This document shows positions 48,969 through 59,899 of a stretch of 64,000 nt of DNA, in pieces. The notes below the pieces were generated by a model, which made no database searches, had not been told where the DNA came from, and saw only the letters and a list, made by a program, of their open reading frames with translations. The stretch comes from Absidia repens (lineage: Eukaryota; Mucoromycota; Mucoromycetes; Mucorales; Cunninghamellaceae). Position numbers and translations under genes: made by a program. Every line of letters begins with the position of its first letter. Within the stretch, counting starts at the first letter, position 1. The stretch spans positions 62,001 to 126,000 of the forward strand of contig MCGE01000047.1 in the NCBI GenBank assembly GCA_002105175.1, read 5' to 3'.

Positions 48969-51663
48969 TTAATACTCTGTCGCACTATAAGAAGGATCAG
49001 GATATGGTGTATTGCACCTGCCACAGAAGGTTCGTTTTGCGAAGTCTAGAAAAATAGTAGCCAAAAAAAAAAAAAAAAAAAAAAAAGGTCAGGTTGCATT
49101 TCATCAGTGATACATATACGATAATCTAACTTACTATGAAATCCACATTCAGGGTTCCCGCAAACCCAATCACCACCTAAGCAAATGAAAAAGAAAATGC
49201 ATTAATCATTTTAGTAAAATGAATCTGAATAATGTTAAAAAAAATATGACTTACTTTTGATAGATGGGGTGCCACGGAATCCGCCTGTGCCGGTGCCACC
49301 ATAGGTAGAAGGAGGGTTTAGAGAGGGATTAGCAGGTTTTGCCGTACGGCATTTCAAACAATGAAACCGAGAAGCGAAGTTGTGAGAGTTACAAGCCGGA
49401 CTATGTAGATAAACCAGAATACATGAGATTGTATATACAATAATAATACTAATAAAAATATCATCAACATTTACCAGTACCAATCACCTGCACGGAACCC
49501 ATGTCCCCCTGTGCCAGGTGCCATCACATTTCCAGGAGCAGGATTGGGAGCACCATAATATGAGTTACTTTCACCACCATCATACCCAAATGGAGGAGCA
49601 CCTCCTGTAGATCCACCATAACTTTGCTGAGGAGCAGGATTGGGATTGGCAGTGTGACAGCGGTAACACGCCATGCGAGAAGCAAAGTTTTGAAATCCAC
49701 AGACTGCATTTGGGCAATACCAATCACCAGGACGGAAGCTTGCAGGATGATGAGGACGCGGTGGAAACGGGTGAGGACTTTGACCAGCAATAGGAGCCGA
49801 TGGAGTGGTTGACACACTGGGACGATACGTGCCGCATTTCATGCATTGTGAACGAGTAGAGTAGTTGCGAAAACTGCATCCCGTACACATCCAGTCTCCT
49901 GAAGTAAACGAAGAAGTATGTGCTGATCCTGAAGTATTGTGTCCAGCACCTGTGGTATATGGATACGATTGTGCTGAGTTTGCTGCTGTTGTGGATGTCG
50001 TTGTTCCAGTAGCTGCTGCTGCTGCTACCACTGTTGTTGGCAATGAAGAGGACGATGAAGAGGATGATGATGGTGCAATAGAATTGGATAAAGAAGTACC
50101 CCTAAGAGTTGCAGATACGGCGTCGCCAGCACCACTAGCAGCGGGACCAGTAGGAGTATTTGACATGAGAGTACTATGTGATGGGTTTTCGGCATTGCAC
50201 TTGAAACAGTTATGACGAGAAGCAAAGTTGTGGAAGGAGCAGTTTGGGCAGTTCCAATCACCAGGGCGAACCTGACGAGCTTTTGCTTGAAGAGGGAATG
50301 GAGCAAGAATAGCGTAAGCGACATCCACCACACGTTCACTGCTAGGAGAGACTTCAATCACGCGGTCATTGAGACATCGACCATTCAAGAGCAGAGCACG
50401 GACAGCATCGTCATGTTGCGAGAATACCACGAATCCGGAGAGACTAGGCTTCATTTGTTCATTCATTTGCATCATCCACATGGTTGCTGGTCGAAGATCG
50501 TTTGACGAAAACCATGCCTCCAATTCACCTTGTGTCACTTCGTAGGGTAAGCCCGCCAAATGTACCATTTTAGATTCTTCCTTGTTGAATTGTTCCAAAT
50601 CGGCCGAAGTATCAATGGGGTAAACAAAAACGTCGTCATGTCGAAATGAGGTAAGATATCGTATGATGCCCACAGTTGTTGCTAGAATGTTGATATTGGA
50701 GTCATCGATCTTTTTGTCGCCGCCTTCAGTGATCATTGCATTTCCGTCTTTCCCGACCATAGGTATTTCGAATGTGTTGCATAATTCTTTGATGTTGGTT
50801 GTACGCAGATGAACGTCCGAATGATGTAATTGCCACCGTTGAAGTTCTTGCTTAAGGTCAAACATACAAGGTTGAGCGATATAAGATGGCACATCTATTT
50901 TCTTGTCCCTTGCTTCGCGAGAAAGCTGAATTCGTAACACCCAGCCTCCATGAGACACAAAGCAAAAGTTCAATCCATTGTCGATGATTTCAGTTTGAAT
51001 AGTATTGTCCAAAACATTGATAGCATTTTCCAAAGTACCGGATTTAGAAAGCATTTCTGAAGTGACGCCAGTGATTTGAGTACAGAATTGGCTCAGTGGT
51101 GTTCGTTCAGGCTTGACGTGAATAGTTTGTTCCTTGATAAGTTCCATGGTTGAGCCATTCACAATGGCAATAGACAATTCTATTGATAAAACAATCAGTA
51201 TCTACATCCAATACTAATCCATAGGCCTTAGTAATCCATATGATACTTACGAATGATCTCCGCGTTTTCCTATATGATAAAAATAAAGGTAAGAAAAGAT
51301 CAGATCATTTGTTCGCGTTCAGTGAAACTAGCTTTTCATTTTCATTACCTTTGTTACTTGCACAGCAGCAGGGTTGGTAGGGTTTTCATCGCAAGTAACT
51401 TCAACATTAACTAAAACAAGGCGTTGATAAGGAACCAGGGTATCCACATGATCACTATTAGCGGCTGTAGACACCATTTCTTGATCAGTTTTGATGTCGT
51501 TATTGGTGGAAACATCGTCCCGTAGATTGTGTTCCTTGTTGAGTGTATCGGTGGCATTGTCAGTTTCTGTTGGATTGTCAAGAAGAGGCTTTTTACCAAC
51601 TGGATTGTCTTCACTATCAGAATCAATTCGGCGTTTTCGTTCGAATGGCGTATACATATTCAA
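48969..51663 (-). CDS. NRP1: Nrp1-like RNA-binding protein: exonuclease-like, RRM, five RanBP2 zinc fingers
   Basis: Six exons give about 780 aa. Residues about 75-260 resemble a DEDDh 3'-5' exonuclease of the ERI-1 type: RLVLVNVEVTCDENPTN, VTKENAEIIQLSIAIVNG, PLSQFCTQITGVTSEML, FCFVSHGGWVLRIQLSR. The expected acidic residues are missing (see findings). An RRM follows (MVHLAGLPYEVTQGELEAWF, LSGFVVFSQHDDAVRALLL). Five RanBP2-type fingers come next: GDWNCPNCSFHNFASRHNC, GDWMCTGCSFRNYSTRSQC, GDWYCPNAVCGFQNFASR, GDWYCPACNSHNFASRFHC (across an intron) and GDWVCGNPECGFHNFAKR (across an intron), each completed by a CxxC-type pair. Yeast Nrp1 has RRM and RanBP2 fingers; the fused exonuclease-like domain is typical of filamentous relatives as I recall. 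It probably binds single-stranded RNA in the cytoplasm. Confidence 0.88.
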
Positions 51664-51831
51664 TCACTGTGACAAGTGTAGAAAGCAACGGAAGGCAAAA
51701 AAAAAAAAAGCGACAAAAAAAAAAAAACAATTTAAACACAGCACATATAAATACACAAAGGAGTTTTATTTGACACGATTAAAATATTAATACTAATAAA
51801 CTAATAAGCTACACTATGCATTTGATCAATA

Positions 51832-53359
51832 CTACAATTTGGGAGAGGAGTTGATCGGGTAGACCTTTTTCAACCAGTCTTTCAAGATATCATTGCATTC
51901 TGTTGGCCTTTCCCACAAAATCCAGTGACCTGCACCATCAACAGTGTGCTTTTCCAGGTTGGGGATATAGTCACCCATCTTCGCAGACATCGCAGGGGGT
52001 AGCGCTTTATCAAGAGTGGCTATATCAATAATAGAATCAATGACGGAACAAAGAAATAAGCGTTAGTGTGCCGTGATTGCATACTTTAAAAAATTAAAAA
52101 TAGTGTACTTACCCACTGTCATCAAAGCAGGTTGATCGAGCTTTTCTTCCAGATCTAATAACAATGATTAAATGAGTAACGAGAATTCGCATGATATTAT
52201 TGACTACCAGGTAGCACCTATAGATTTGATTGTTTTTCGCTTTGTTTTGTTTTTATTACCTTTGCATTGGAGATAGTTGTTCTTCGATTGTTTATACCAG
52301 TTTAATCCACCACGGGCACCACATTTCGTATAAGCATCAACATAATAGTCAAACACTTTCTGAGGAATAGCATCGCTTTTGGGGACAACAGGGCGATTCG
52401 CCACTAAAGTACCAGTGTTGGGATCAATTAAAGGACCGACGGTATCATTGATTGGACGGAAGATCCGGGCAAAAAAGGCAGGGAAATTTTCATTCATTTC
52501 TTTTTCAGCTTCAGGGGTTACCAAATACAGTTGATACTTGAAGTTGGGGAGGGCCTGAACTGTTTGTTCCAAGGAAACGTATTGGCGAGGGACGGGAAGG
52601 TATGGAGTACAGAAGGAGCCAACGTTAAGCACACGGTCACGGTAAAATTGGGCAAACCGCCAGGCAACAAGACCACCCCAATCGTGAGCCAACACTGTCA
52701 CAGTAGGAATTTCTAAATGATCCATCAAGCTGATCAAATCCTTGGAAATAACACCCACGCCATATTCTTCGGGTGAGTCAGGTGCATCCTGTATAATACA
52801 AAAAAAGAGATATGGAGAATTGTGATTAGTAAATGCATATATATATATATATATATATATATCTTCGTGCCTTATGACTGAATATAAAAATCCACTTACA
52901 GTTTCGCCAAAGCCACGAAGAGTAGGTACAATTACACGATAACCCAATTCCACAAGAAAAGGAATCTGTTCACGCCAGCCTATTTTAATAAGTTACAATG
53001 TAGAGATTAGTAATCACATTAGTATACATGTTTATTTTGTTTGATGAAAACCTACCGAGCCAGCTACCGAGAATAACAATAAAAAATATCATGAATAAAA
53101 CAAGAAAGAACAAGATGTGTCGCGTGTTGCAATAGCTCGATAAAATCAAAACTTACAGATCGGGCCAACCATGAACCAACAGTAAAGGTTTTTTGCTTGA
53201 GGAGTTTTCATCAACGTAGTGCATACGAATACCATTGACGGTAGCATATTGATGATTGAAGGTAGAGGGATCGCTTTTGTCGATAGCCATGACTATTTTT
53301 TCAGAGAATATGAGAATAAGAAAGAGAAAAAGCTGGGAAATGAGAACAGACAAACGCAT
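51832..53359 (-). CDS. Epoxide hydrolase, alpha/beta-hydrolase fold
   Basis: Hydrolyses epoxides to diols. About seven exons give roughly 375 aa. The oxyanion region HGWPDLWLGWREQIPFLVEL is assembled from three exons, including one of 8 nt. The nucleophile motif is VLAHDWGGLVAWRFA (Asp). RGFGETDAPDSPEEYGVGVI precedes it. The lid region holds Tyr-rich NFKYQLYLVTPEAEKEM, and the C-terminal His is in HTVDGAGHWILWERPTECN. The sequence fits soluble or plant-type epoxide hydrolases. Two starts are possible: ATG 53359 gives a hydrophobic leader (LSVLISQLFLFLILIFSEK) that would anchor or secrete the protein; ATG 53290 (MAIDKSDPSTFN) gives a cytosolic form. Confidence 0.9.
53056..53063 (-). other. 8-nt micro-exon of the epoxide hydrolase gene
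   Basis: The exon is CTGGCTCG, between a GGTAG acceptor and a GTAGG donor. Joined to its neighbours it restores D-L-W-L-G-W-R-E-Q, exactly the family pattern. Skipping it shifts the frame. Confidence 0.8.
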
Positions 53360-53886
53360 TTTTTTATAGGCAGGAGAAAAATTGCTGACTCAAACAAAAT
53401 AGAAAAAACTCCGCTTTTAATTAACAAAGAAGAAATGTACAAATGGTAAAGCAAAAGAACCAATTTTTATTTATACTCAAATGATCTATTCATTTATAGT
53501 ATTATACTATACTTTAAACAGTCGGTAAGTTGGCATTAAAAGATATTGGAAGGAGGAATAGTATCAGAAGGTGAGGATTAGGCAAGAGTGTGGCACTGCG
53601 ATTTTCAAACCAACTACTGGCTAAAAAGACAACGGCTGTTTCGGTTTATAAAGTCACTATTTCTCGGGAAGTGTGATGCCCTGGATACCATATAATATTT
53701 AAAGTCGGTGTAAAAAACAATTCTTCCTGATTGTATATTTTATGCAGATGTTAGGGAGTTTCATGTTTTCAGTTACCGCTTGCCGTTCCCATTGACAATA
53801 GACGGCATTCTGGTAAACCGGGCCGTCCATTCCGTTTTATTGGCTGACAAATACAAAACCAGTTATATAAATTTAGCAACCCATGT
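53360..53886. other. Spacer between epoxide hydrolase and composite element
   Basis: Promoter region of the epoxide hydrolase; no other gene supported. Confidence 0.4.
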
Positions 53887-53966
53887 ACAGTGTCTCCACC
53901 ATTACTTGTCGGATTTTTTGCATCCAATGACGGGTTTTGAAAAAATCAGATCTCGGGATGTAAAAA

Positions 53967-54223
53967 AATCATACAGCTAATCTAAAGCGTAAGTCACCAA
54001 TCAACATTTTATTTCATATGCATAAACTAAATACAACTAAATACAACTAAACTAAATCAAATCATCATCATCGCCATCTTCCTGGTGGTCGTCATCATTG
54101 CCATCTTCCTGGTGGTCGTCATCACTGTCATCTTTCTGGTAATCATCGTCATCTTCCTGGTGTCCATCTTCCTGGTGTCCATCTTCCTGGTGTCCATCTT
54201 CCTGGTGTCCATCTTGGGTGACT
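53967..54223 (-). repeat. Left arm of internal inverted repeat, with 15-nt tandem units
   Basis: Reverse complement of 55555-55840. It includes 'caccaatcaacattttattt', 'catatgcataaactaaatac' and on the minus strand four 15-nt units encoding DGHQE followed by acidic DDDYQKDDSDD. On its own it could encode a 63-aa acidic peptide, but this is only the tail of the gene copied in reverse. Confidence 0.85.
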
Positions 54224-55530
54224 CGAATTGGAAAACAGCTCAAGAAAAGTATTCTACGTAGTAAGTGATCCTGAAATATGTGCTATATGTTTATACTTAT
54301 CTTGTTTCCACAAGCTTTTTACTTCTTATCTAGTATTTCCAAGAATTGTATTATCGACTTCTCTGATATTAGTGGAACTTCACAGTTGGACCTCCTTGGC
54401 CGTAGCCGTAAAGATAGTCTTCATATCAAATCTGCCTTGGAATCACAGTATTCCTATGGGAAAGTTGGTGGTGGTGTTTAAAATATTTTGGTTGACGATC
54501 TGAATGAACACTCGAAGTGGACTAGAAAGGTAAAGTTGATATCGAAAATGACCGATGCTTGACGAAGATTTGTTTTCTATATATAGATGAAGAACAAAAA
54601 TACCCTCACCCGCTGTTACAACGAAATCTCGAAGCTGAACCGAGGTGATGACAAGCGTGGCGCCAAGGACATTTATTTGTATATGTAAGCCGGATTCTAC
54701 ACGATTGGTGAATTAGGAACAATTATAGCCATATATTTATTTATTTTATTTATTTGTCTTACTTTATAGCCTCAGCCAGCATTTATACAAAAGTCATATG
54801 CTTATGGATAAGTACATTGATCGTTGCTCAGAGATGTCTATCATGGCCAAATTTTGGACACCGGTGTTTGAATCAATCTTTGGATACAAAAGTACAGTAT
54901 TTTTGCAATGGAAAATGCTGAATGTATATATATATATATAATACTAACTTTCTTGAAATAGGGGTGATACTTTGTCAGAAGATTGCAAATGCGCGGACCT
55001 GAATTTACGACTGAATTTACGTATTACTGTTGATATTAGTGGAACTACTCTTGATACAGTGACTGGTGAAGCGGCAAGTCGACGTAAGACAACTACTGGC
55101 AAGCTATATGGTGACCGGCTCAAGTCTGTACTCGCAACAAAATATCACCTCAATCGTCTTATCAAGTATCTACAATACATTCCTCCCAACAAACTGAAAG
55201 TCTATCTTTGTGCCGATCGTGCGAGTGATGGGTATGAACTGCTCTGTCTTGGCTATGTCTATCATTGACAAAAATGTCTATCTGATATGACCTATCCAAG
55301 GACTTTTTCGGGGGAATTCGTGACAATGAAATTGGCAAACTGGTCTGTAGTTTACAAAACGTTGAAGTAAGTAAAACTGTAAAAAAAGGGGGGAAGAAAC
55401 TGAAAATAGAAAAAAATTGATTTGGCTTGTTTTATAGTATACCCGAAACAAAATGAAGATGCTGACTGGTGGTAACCAGGACCCAAGACCTTTGCTGAAT
55501 TTGAATGAATGGACCAGAAGTCATTGACAT
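54224..55530 (+). pseudogene. Broken copy of a repetitive fungal gene family of unknown function
   Basis: Several exon-like segments read in order: NWKTAQEKYSTYISKNCII, DFSDISGTSQLDLLGRSRK, LNEHSKWTRKMKNKNTLTR, YKSHMLMDKYIDRCSEMSI, AKFWTPVFESIFGYKS, GDTLSEDCKCADLNLRLN, RKTTTGKLYGDRLKSVLATK, VMGMNCSVLAMSIIDKNVY and MTYPRTFSGGIRDNEIGKL. The frame changes after NKLK near 55195, again near 55290 (with a stop after KNVYLI), and there is a stop after GKVGGGV at 54478. The pattern of a 'FW..V.E..F......L.W GDT' block followed by 'YKDKLKSVLATK.HLN' recalls a family of repetitive hypothetical proteins in Mucoromycota genomes, from memory and unverified. Function unknown. Confidence 0.55.
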
Positions 55531-55554
55531 TGACGAATTCAACAAGAAAGACAG

Positions 55555-55840
55555 GGAAGATGGACACCAGGAAGATGGACACCAGGAAGATGGACACCAG
55601 GAAGATGGACACCAGGAAGATGGACACCAGGAAGATGGACACCGGGAAGATGACGACGATTACCAGAAAGATGACAGTGATGACGACCACCAGGAAGATG
55701 GCAATGAAGACGACCACCAGGAAGATGGCGATGATAATGATTTGATTTAGTTTAGTTGTATTTAGTTGTATTTAGTTTATGCATATGAAATAAAATGTTG
55801 ATTGGTGACTTACGCTCTAGATTAGCTGTTGATTTTTTTT
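55555..55840 (+). repeat. Right arm of internal inverted repeat, with 15-nt tandem units
   Basis: Six units of 'gaagatggacaccag' (15 nt) from about 55555, then 'gaagatgacgacgattac' and acidic triplets, then 'tgatttagtttagttgtatt' and the A/T-rich end. Reading starts at ATG 55505 as MNGPEVIDIDEFNKKD and continues with repeated DGHQE; stops lie just upstream in that frame, so it is not joined to the exons before it. Confidence 0.85.
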
Positions 55841-56129
55841 TTTGCATTAAAAAAAAATCAGATGTCGGGATGTAACATTTTGGATGTCGGATTTTTTTTA
55901 GTAACATTTCGTGTATTTTTAATATCGAGATTTTACGATGACTCTCAGCTTTTACTATGAAGATGGAAATGCACTTCCCTGATTTTTTGACATAAAAAAA
56001 GGCTAAATGATTCAGGCTCCGTGTTTTGCTTTCTATTTTTTTTTTTCCACTCTCTTTCTTTCTTTTTTATTTTTTTCCTTCATGAAAGTCAGAATGATAT
56101 GATGGCAAGGCTCATTGAGGTACTGGTGA

Positions 56130-56320
56130 TCTAGGATATTGAATTAGGGGCGTTTTAAAAAACGCAAAACAAACATCATGGGGGAAGACTTTCATTTTTG
56201 GATGAAGGATTAGGGAACGACAGTAGATTAGCACTCACTAGTTTAGTAATAGTTTGCCATCGTTTGTATCTACGTCTGAATAAATATGATCTTTTTATTA
56301 TAATTCGTTTCTCTGTTGTA
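56130..56320 (+). repeat. Family-A dispersed repeat, copy 10 (variant subtype, nested)
   Basis: 'aggggcgttttaaaaaacg' and 'acatcatgggggaagacttt' match the variant at 16090. It lies inside the composite element and therefore was probably inserted after it. Confidence 0.6.
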
Positions 56321-57029
56321 CGTTTACATGATGAGCTTCATCGAATGTATATTACATATGCATAGAAAAAAAAATGTGTGTATATCTATATATATATAGT
56401 ATATATGAAAAAGGAACGGATTGGGTATTATGGAGACTTCTTCCACCAACTCTATAAGCTTGCGCGTAGAAAGGAAACAGGGATGTGTTTGTGTGAAAAA
56501 ATAGTTATTACAGTGTATTTTGTTGCGGTGGGGTATATTGAAGAGCAAAGTTGAGAGCAGTATTAATTATGTAGCTACTGGGTAGCATGAGGTTTCTGAA
56601 GTGTGGGCTTTGATGGGATGGGATGGAAGACTCTGTGATTTGGCGCTATGGGTGGGCAGCGATTGAGGAAAAAAAAAAAAAGGATGGACGGCCCTTATGG
56701 TGGACAGGGCGTCAGCGGTGGGTCTGAAAAAAAAAAAAAAAAGTTGGAGGGCCAAGAGAGCGAAATTAAAGTTACTGAGTTTTCTTACGTTCCATTTTCT
56801 TTTTAATATATAATAATAATAATAATAGTTTTATCTCATATTGTTTTATATTATATTTATGCTTTTACATTTGAACACTTCTTTGCCCGACAACTTTTTG
56901 ACCGTCAAGTTGATATCAAAAAATGCGACATCCAAATGTTACATCCTGACATCTGATTTTTTCAAAACCCGTCATTGGATTCAAAAAACCCGACAAGTAA
57001 TGGTGGAAACACTGTATACGCCAATTTCA

Positions 57030-58130
57030 AAGCGGCAATATTACAGACGATATATACTCAGTATTATGTAACGTGAAATATTACATTATAAATCTTCTTA
57101 TACTTCCCAGGAAAAAAGCATGTCCAAGTATGGTATATTAAGCCGACAAATTAATTGTAAGTCAACTATCATACACAGGAAATAATGAAAACGATCAATG
57201 ATTGTTTCAACGTCTGTAGTGTGCTCAGTTAACAAAAAAAAAAAAAAAAGATGTTTTTCGGAACACATGAATTATAAATCATGGTAGTAAGAATATAATT
57301 TTAAATTGCTTTACATTATGCAGGGACCCCATTAACACCTGTATTAACGGTAAACCCGGAATAACAGTAATATTCTTGAAAACATAGGTGGTTAGCTTCG
57401 GATATCATAATAATTCGAATAAACGATATACATTGTATTCCTTTTGGACCTGCTGGGTATCATTCTTTTGAGTGTAGGTGAGTGGGTAAGGTTGGGAGCA
57501 AATTATAGCGGACCCTCATTGTATGAATGAGACATCGCATTTCGGGCCTAAAAGATAAAAGTAGATTCAGGAGAACATTTCAATCTGAAATCCAAAAAGC
57601 TGGGATTAGTATGCGGAGCGGAAGACGGCTAAATATAAGCAAGGAAACTCGATCTTTCAATGTGACTTCAAACAGTGAGTTGGGTGGGATTCAATCGGGT
57701 TTAGAAAGTGCATAGAGCCTTTCTATAGCGTCGCCAATGTATTTTTTGCGGCAAAAAAAAAATCCTACGCTCTCACTAGGTGCCCAATAGACTTCAAATG
57801 ATTTTTAAATGATATATAATGAAAAGCAAACGTTTTTTGTATAGATGACTAGCTTGCACCGGCATAATTTCTGTGGCATACTGTAAACCCGAACAATTCA
57901 TCGCCAAAAATATCAAAATATAAAATAGTAAACAGTTCCTATTTTGCTCTATACTGTCGTATGGGGAACGCCAAATATAGGTAAATCACATACACAAAAA
58001 AAAAAAATATAAAAAAAAAAATAGAATCGACTAATGAGATGTCCTCAGACGTAACCCATGCCAGCAGCACACAGTAAAACCACACTACAAAGGATTATTG
58101 GTGGCAGCATGAGGAACATTATTGGCGGGA
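57030..58130. other. Spacer, no gene supported
   Basis: A 62-codon frame at 57527-57715 is basic but unrecognised. Poly-A runs near 57233-57250 and 57995-58020. Confidence 0.4.
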
Positions 58131-58189
58131 TCTGAAAAATGGTCAGCCCTTATTTATTAGACAAACGTAAAAGGGTTATAATATATTTA

Positions 58190-58640
58190 CAGGGTGGACA
58201 AGTCATGAGAAAGGCTATCAATGGATATCTTTTTATTGAAGCATAATAATTGACAACACTAATCAAAAATGGCGATGGTCAAAAGGAATCCCTTCAACAA
58301 AATATGAAAGAGGCTAATAGGACATTTTTCATTGAAGTATGTAAAAAGAGAAACGTTTTATTATGTTGTATATAACAAACTATGGTTAAGCTGAAACTAA
58401 ACTAAGCTAATGAAGACTTTAAAAAGCCAACTAATGGTGTCTCCAGATCCTAGATCCAAAATGAAAGGGGTTTCCCATGCATCTCGTAACCCCAAGCTGA
58501 ACCCCTTCTAAACTAGTCCTGACACCAATTCAAGATCACCACGACCTCAAAGAAGTTGAATGGCGAAGAAAAGAAAAAGAAAATCAAAAAAAAAAGAGAG
58601 AGAGGCGAAAAAAAATCCACGTGGACGGAATCTGAAATGT
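58190..58640 (-). repeat. Family-A dispersed repeat, copy 11
   Basis: Contains 'gacaacactaatcaaaaatg', 'aaactaaactaagctaatga', 'tttcccatgcatctcgtaac', 'aaactagtcctgacaccaat' and the terminal 'cacgtggacggaatctgaaa' at 58618-58637. Confidence 0.75.
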
Positions 58641-58950
58641 TTTCTGTAATCTCTCACTGAATTGCAGCATTGACTGCTTCCCTAATTTTTTCTTAATAAC
58701 CTTTTTCATATCCATGAATAAATTATAAAAAAATAAGTTTTAAAAGGCGATTGTCTTACTAGATATAGTATGGTTATATACATAAGAATAACGGATATTT
58801 GCAACGATAGCGATGCAATTTGGTTTCACCCGTCCATATCGTTATTGTTGGTGTTTTTCGGGGCGCATGTATTATAAATGACAGATTCTAAATCGATTTA
58901 CTATATTATCGCAGTGTTTTAAATCATTATCATAAACATTCCGTCAATAA

Positions 58951-59187
58951 TCATCTTATTGTATAAGTCCACATTGAAAAATATAGGCGAAGAAAAACGC
59001 TCTCATCATCGCATAAGCCCATTGCTTTTCGCTTTAGCAGAATTCCCCGCAGATGGTCATTCTCGGCAAGCACAAATCTTTGGACGCACTGACTAACAAA
59101 GAATACATACATACTGCAAAGAAGAAAAAGCACAATAAACAAAATAGACATACAAACAACAGCACTATTATACATTGAATCCTTCAT
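58951..59187 (-). CDS. Possible small single-pass membrane protein
   Basis: A 78-codon frame starts MKDSMYNSAVVCMSILFIV, has one strongly hydrophobic segment (VVCMSILFIVLFLLCSMYV) and then a mixed, coding-like tail (FVLAENDHLRGILLKRKAMG). It sits just downstream of eL28 on the same strand. No family recognised; it could be chance in a 3' flank. Confidence 0.25.
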   Translation of the reverse strand: MKDSMYNSAVVCMSILFIVLFLLCSMYVFFVSQCVQRFVLAENDHLRGILLKRKAMGLCDDESVFLRLYFSMWTYTIR

Positions 59188-59282
59188 TGCCTTTATTCAT
59201 GCGAAGTGGTAAATATAAAATGTACTACACTAAAAAACATAGCAAAATAAGGGAAACTATTCGAAGACTACAGTAGTCCAAT

Positions 59283-59899
59283 TTAAAGAGCCTTCTTTTC
59301 AGCACGAACACCCTTGGCAGGACGCAAGTTCTTGGCCTTGACAGGTTGTTGGGTAGAGATAACAGCAGAGGCACGAGCAAGAGCAGCCTACAGAAAGAGA
59401 GACGAGAAGTGTAATCGAGATGAATGGTTAGCATTATACATACAAAAGCTTATATAAAAATACACAGACAAAAGATAACTTACTTTAAGGAGATCGGGTC
59501 TGTACTTGCTACGAGCAATCAAGTTGGCAACAGACTTGGCAGTTTGACGACGACCCTTAGCAATCACAACCGAATTGACAGACTTGGCAGGGGAGTTGGC
59601 CTTCTTAGTCTTCTTGGTGGTAACCTTGACACCACGGGGAGCAGCTTGGATGGCAACGGTCTAAATAGGAAGCGAGAAAGAAAAAAAGTTGAGCATGCCA
59701 ATCATTTGAAGCGTCATTCGTACATTCTGTTAGTCATCTTTTTTCCATAACAATATACCTTTTCATTGGCGAGACCAGAGTACTTGAAGGAGTGGAGGTT
59801 AGTCAAGTTGGAGGGTTCAGAAGAAAGTTGGAGACCATCACGCTTCACAAGGAAGGAGTTGTTGTTCTTGATCAATTCCCAAACCAAAGCAGAGCTCAT
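59283..59899 (-). CDS. RPL28: 60S ribosomal protein eL28
   Basis: Large-subunit ribosomal protein. Three exons give about 140 aa, the normal length: 59899-about 59759, about 59660-59485, and about 59387-59283. The start is [20 protein letters not shown] with [18 protein letters not shown], then [38 protein letters not shown] and a basic C-terminus [16 protein letters not shown]. The pattern '[16 protein letters not shown]' is diagnostic for this family, which is missing from Saccharomyces but present in many other fungi. Confidence 0.95.

Larger units (their letters stand above)
53888..57022. mobile_element. Composite DNA element with TA-flanked inverted ends
   Basis: Left end (about 53889-53963): TA followed by CAGTGTCTCCACCATTACTT and then 'cggattttttgcatccaatg' and 'acgggttttgaaaaaatcag'. 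Right end (about 56938-57022) is its reverse complement with few changes and is also flanked by TA. CAGTG-type ends at a TA target are the signature of the Tc1/mariner superfamily. A third, partial copy of the end (55848-55900) lies inside in the same orientation as the left end. No DDE transposase is visible. The interior holds inverted 15-nt repeats, a broken gene and a family-A fragment, so it is either a non-autonomous carrier or a nest of several elements. Confidence 0.65.

Noticed and set aside
49865..50215. 116-codon plus-strand frame
   Set aside because: Antisense shadow of the Ser/Thr/Ala-rich linker of the Nrp1-like protein.
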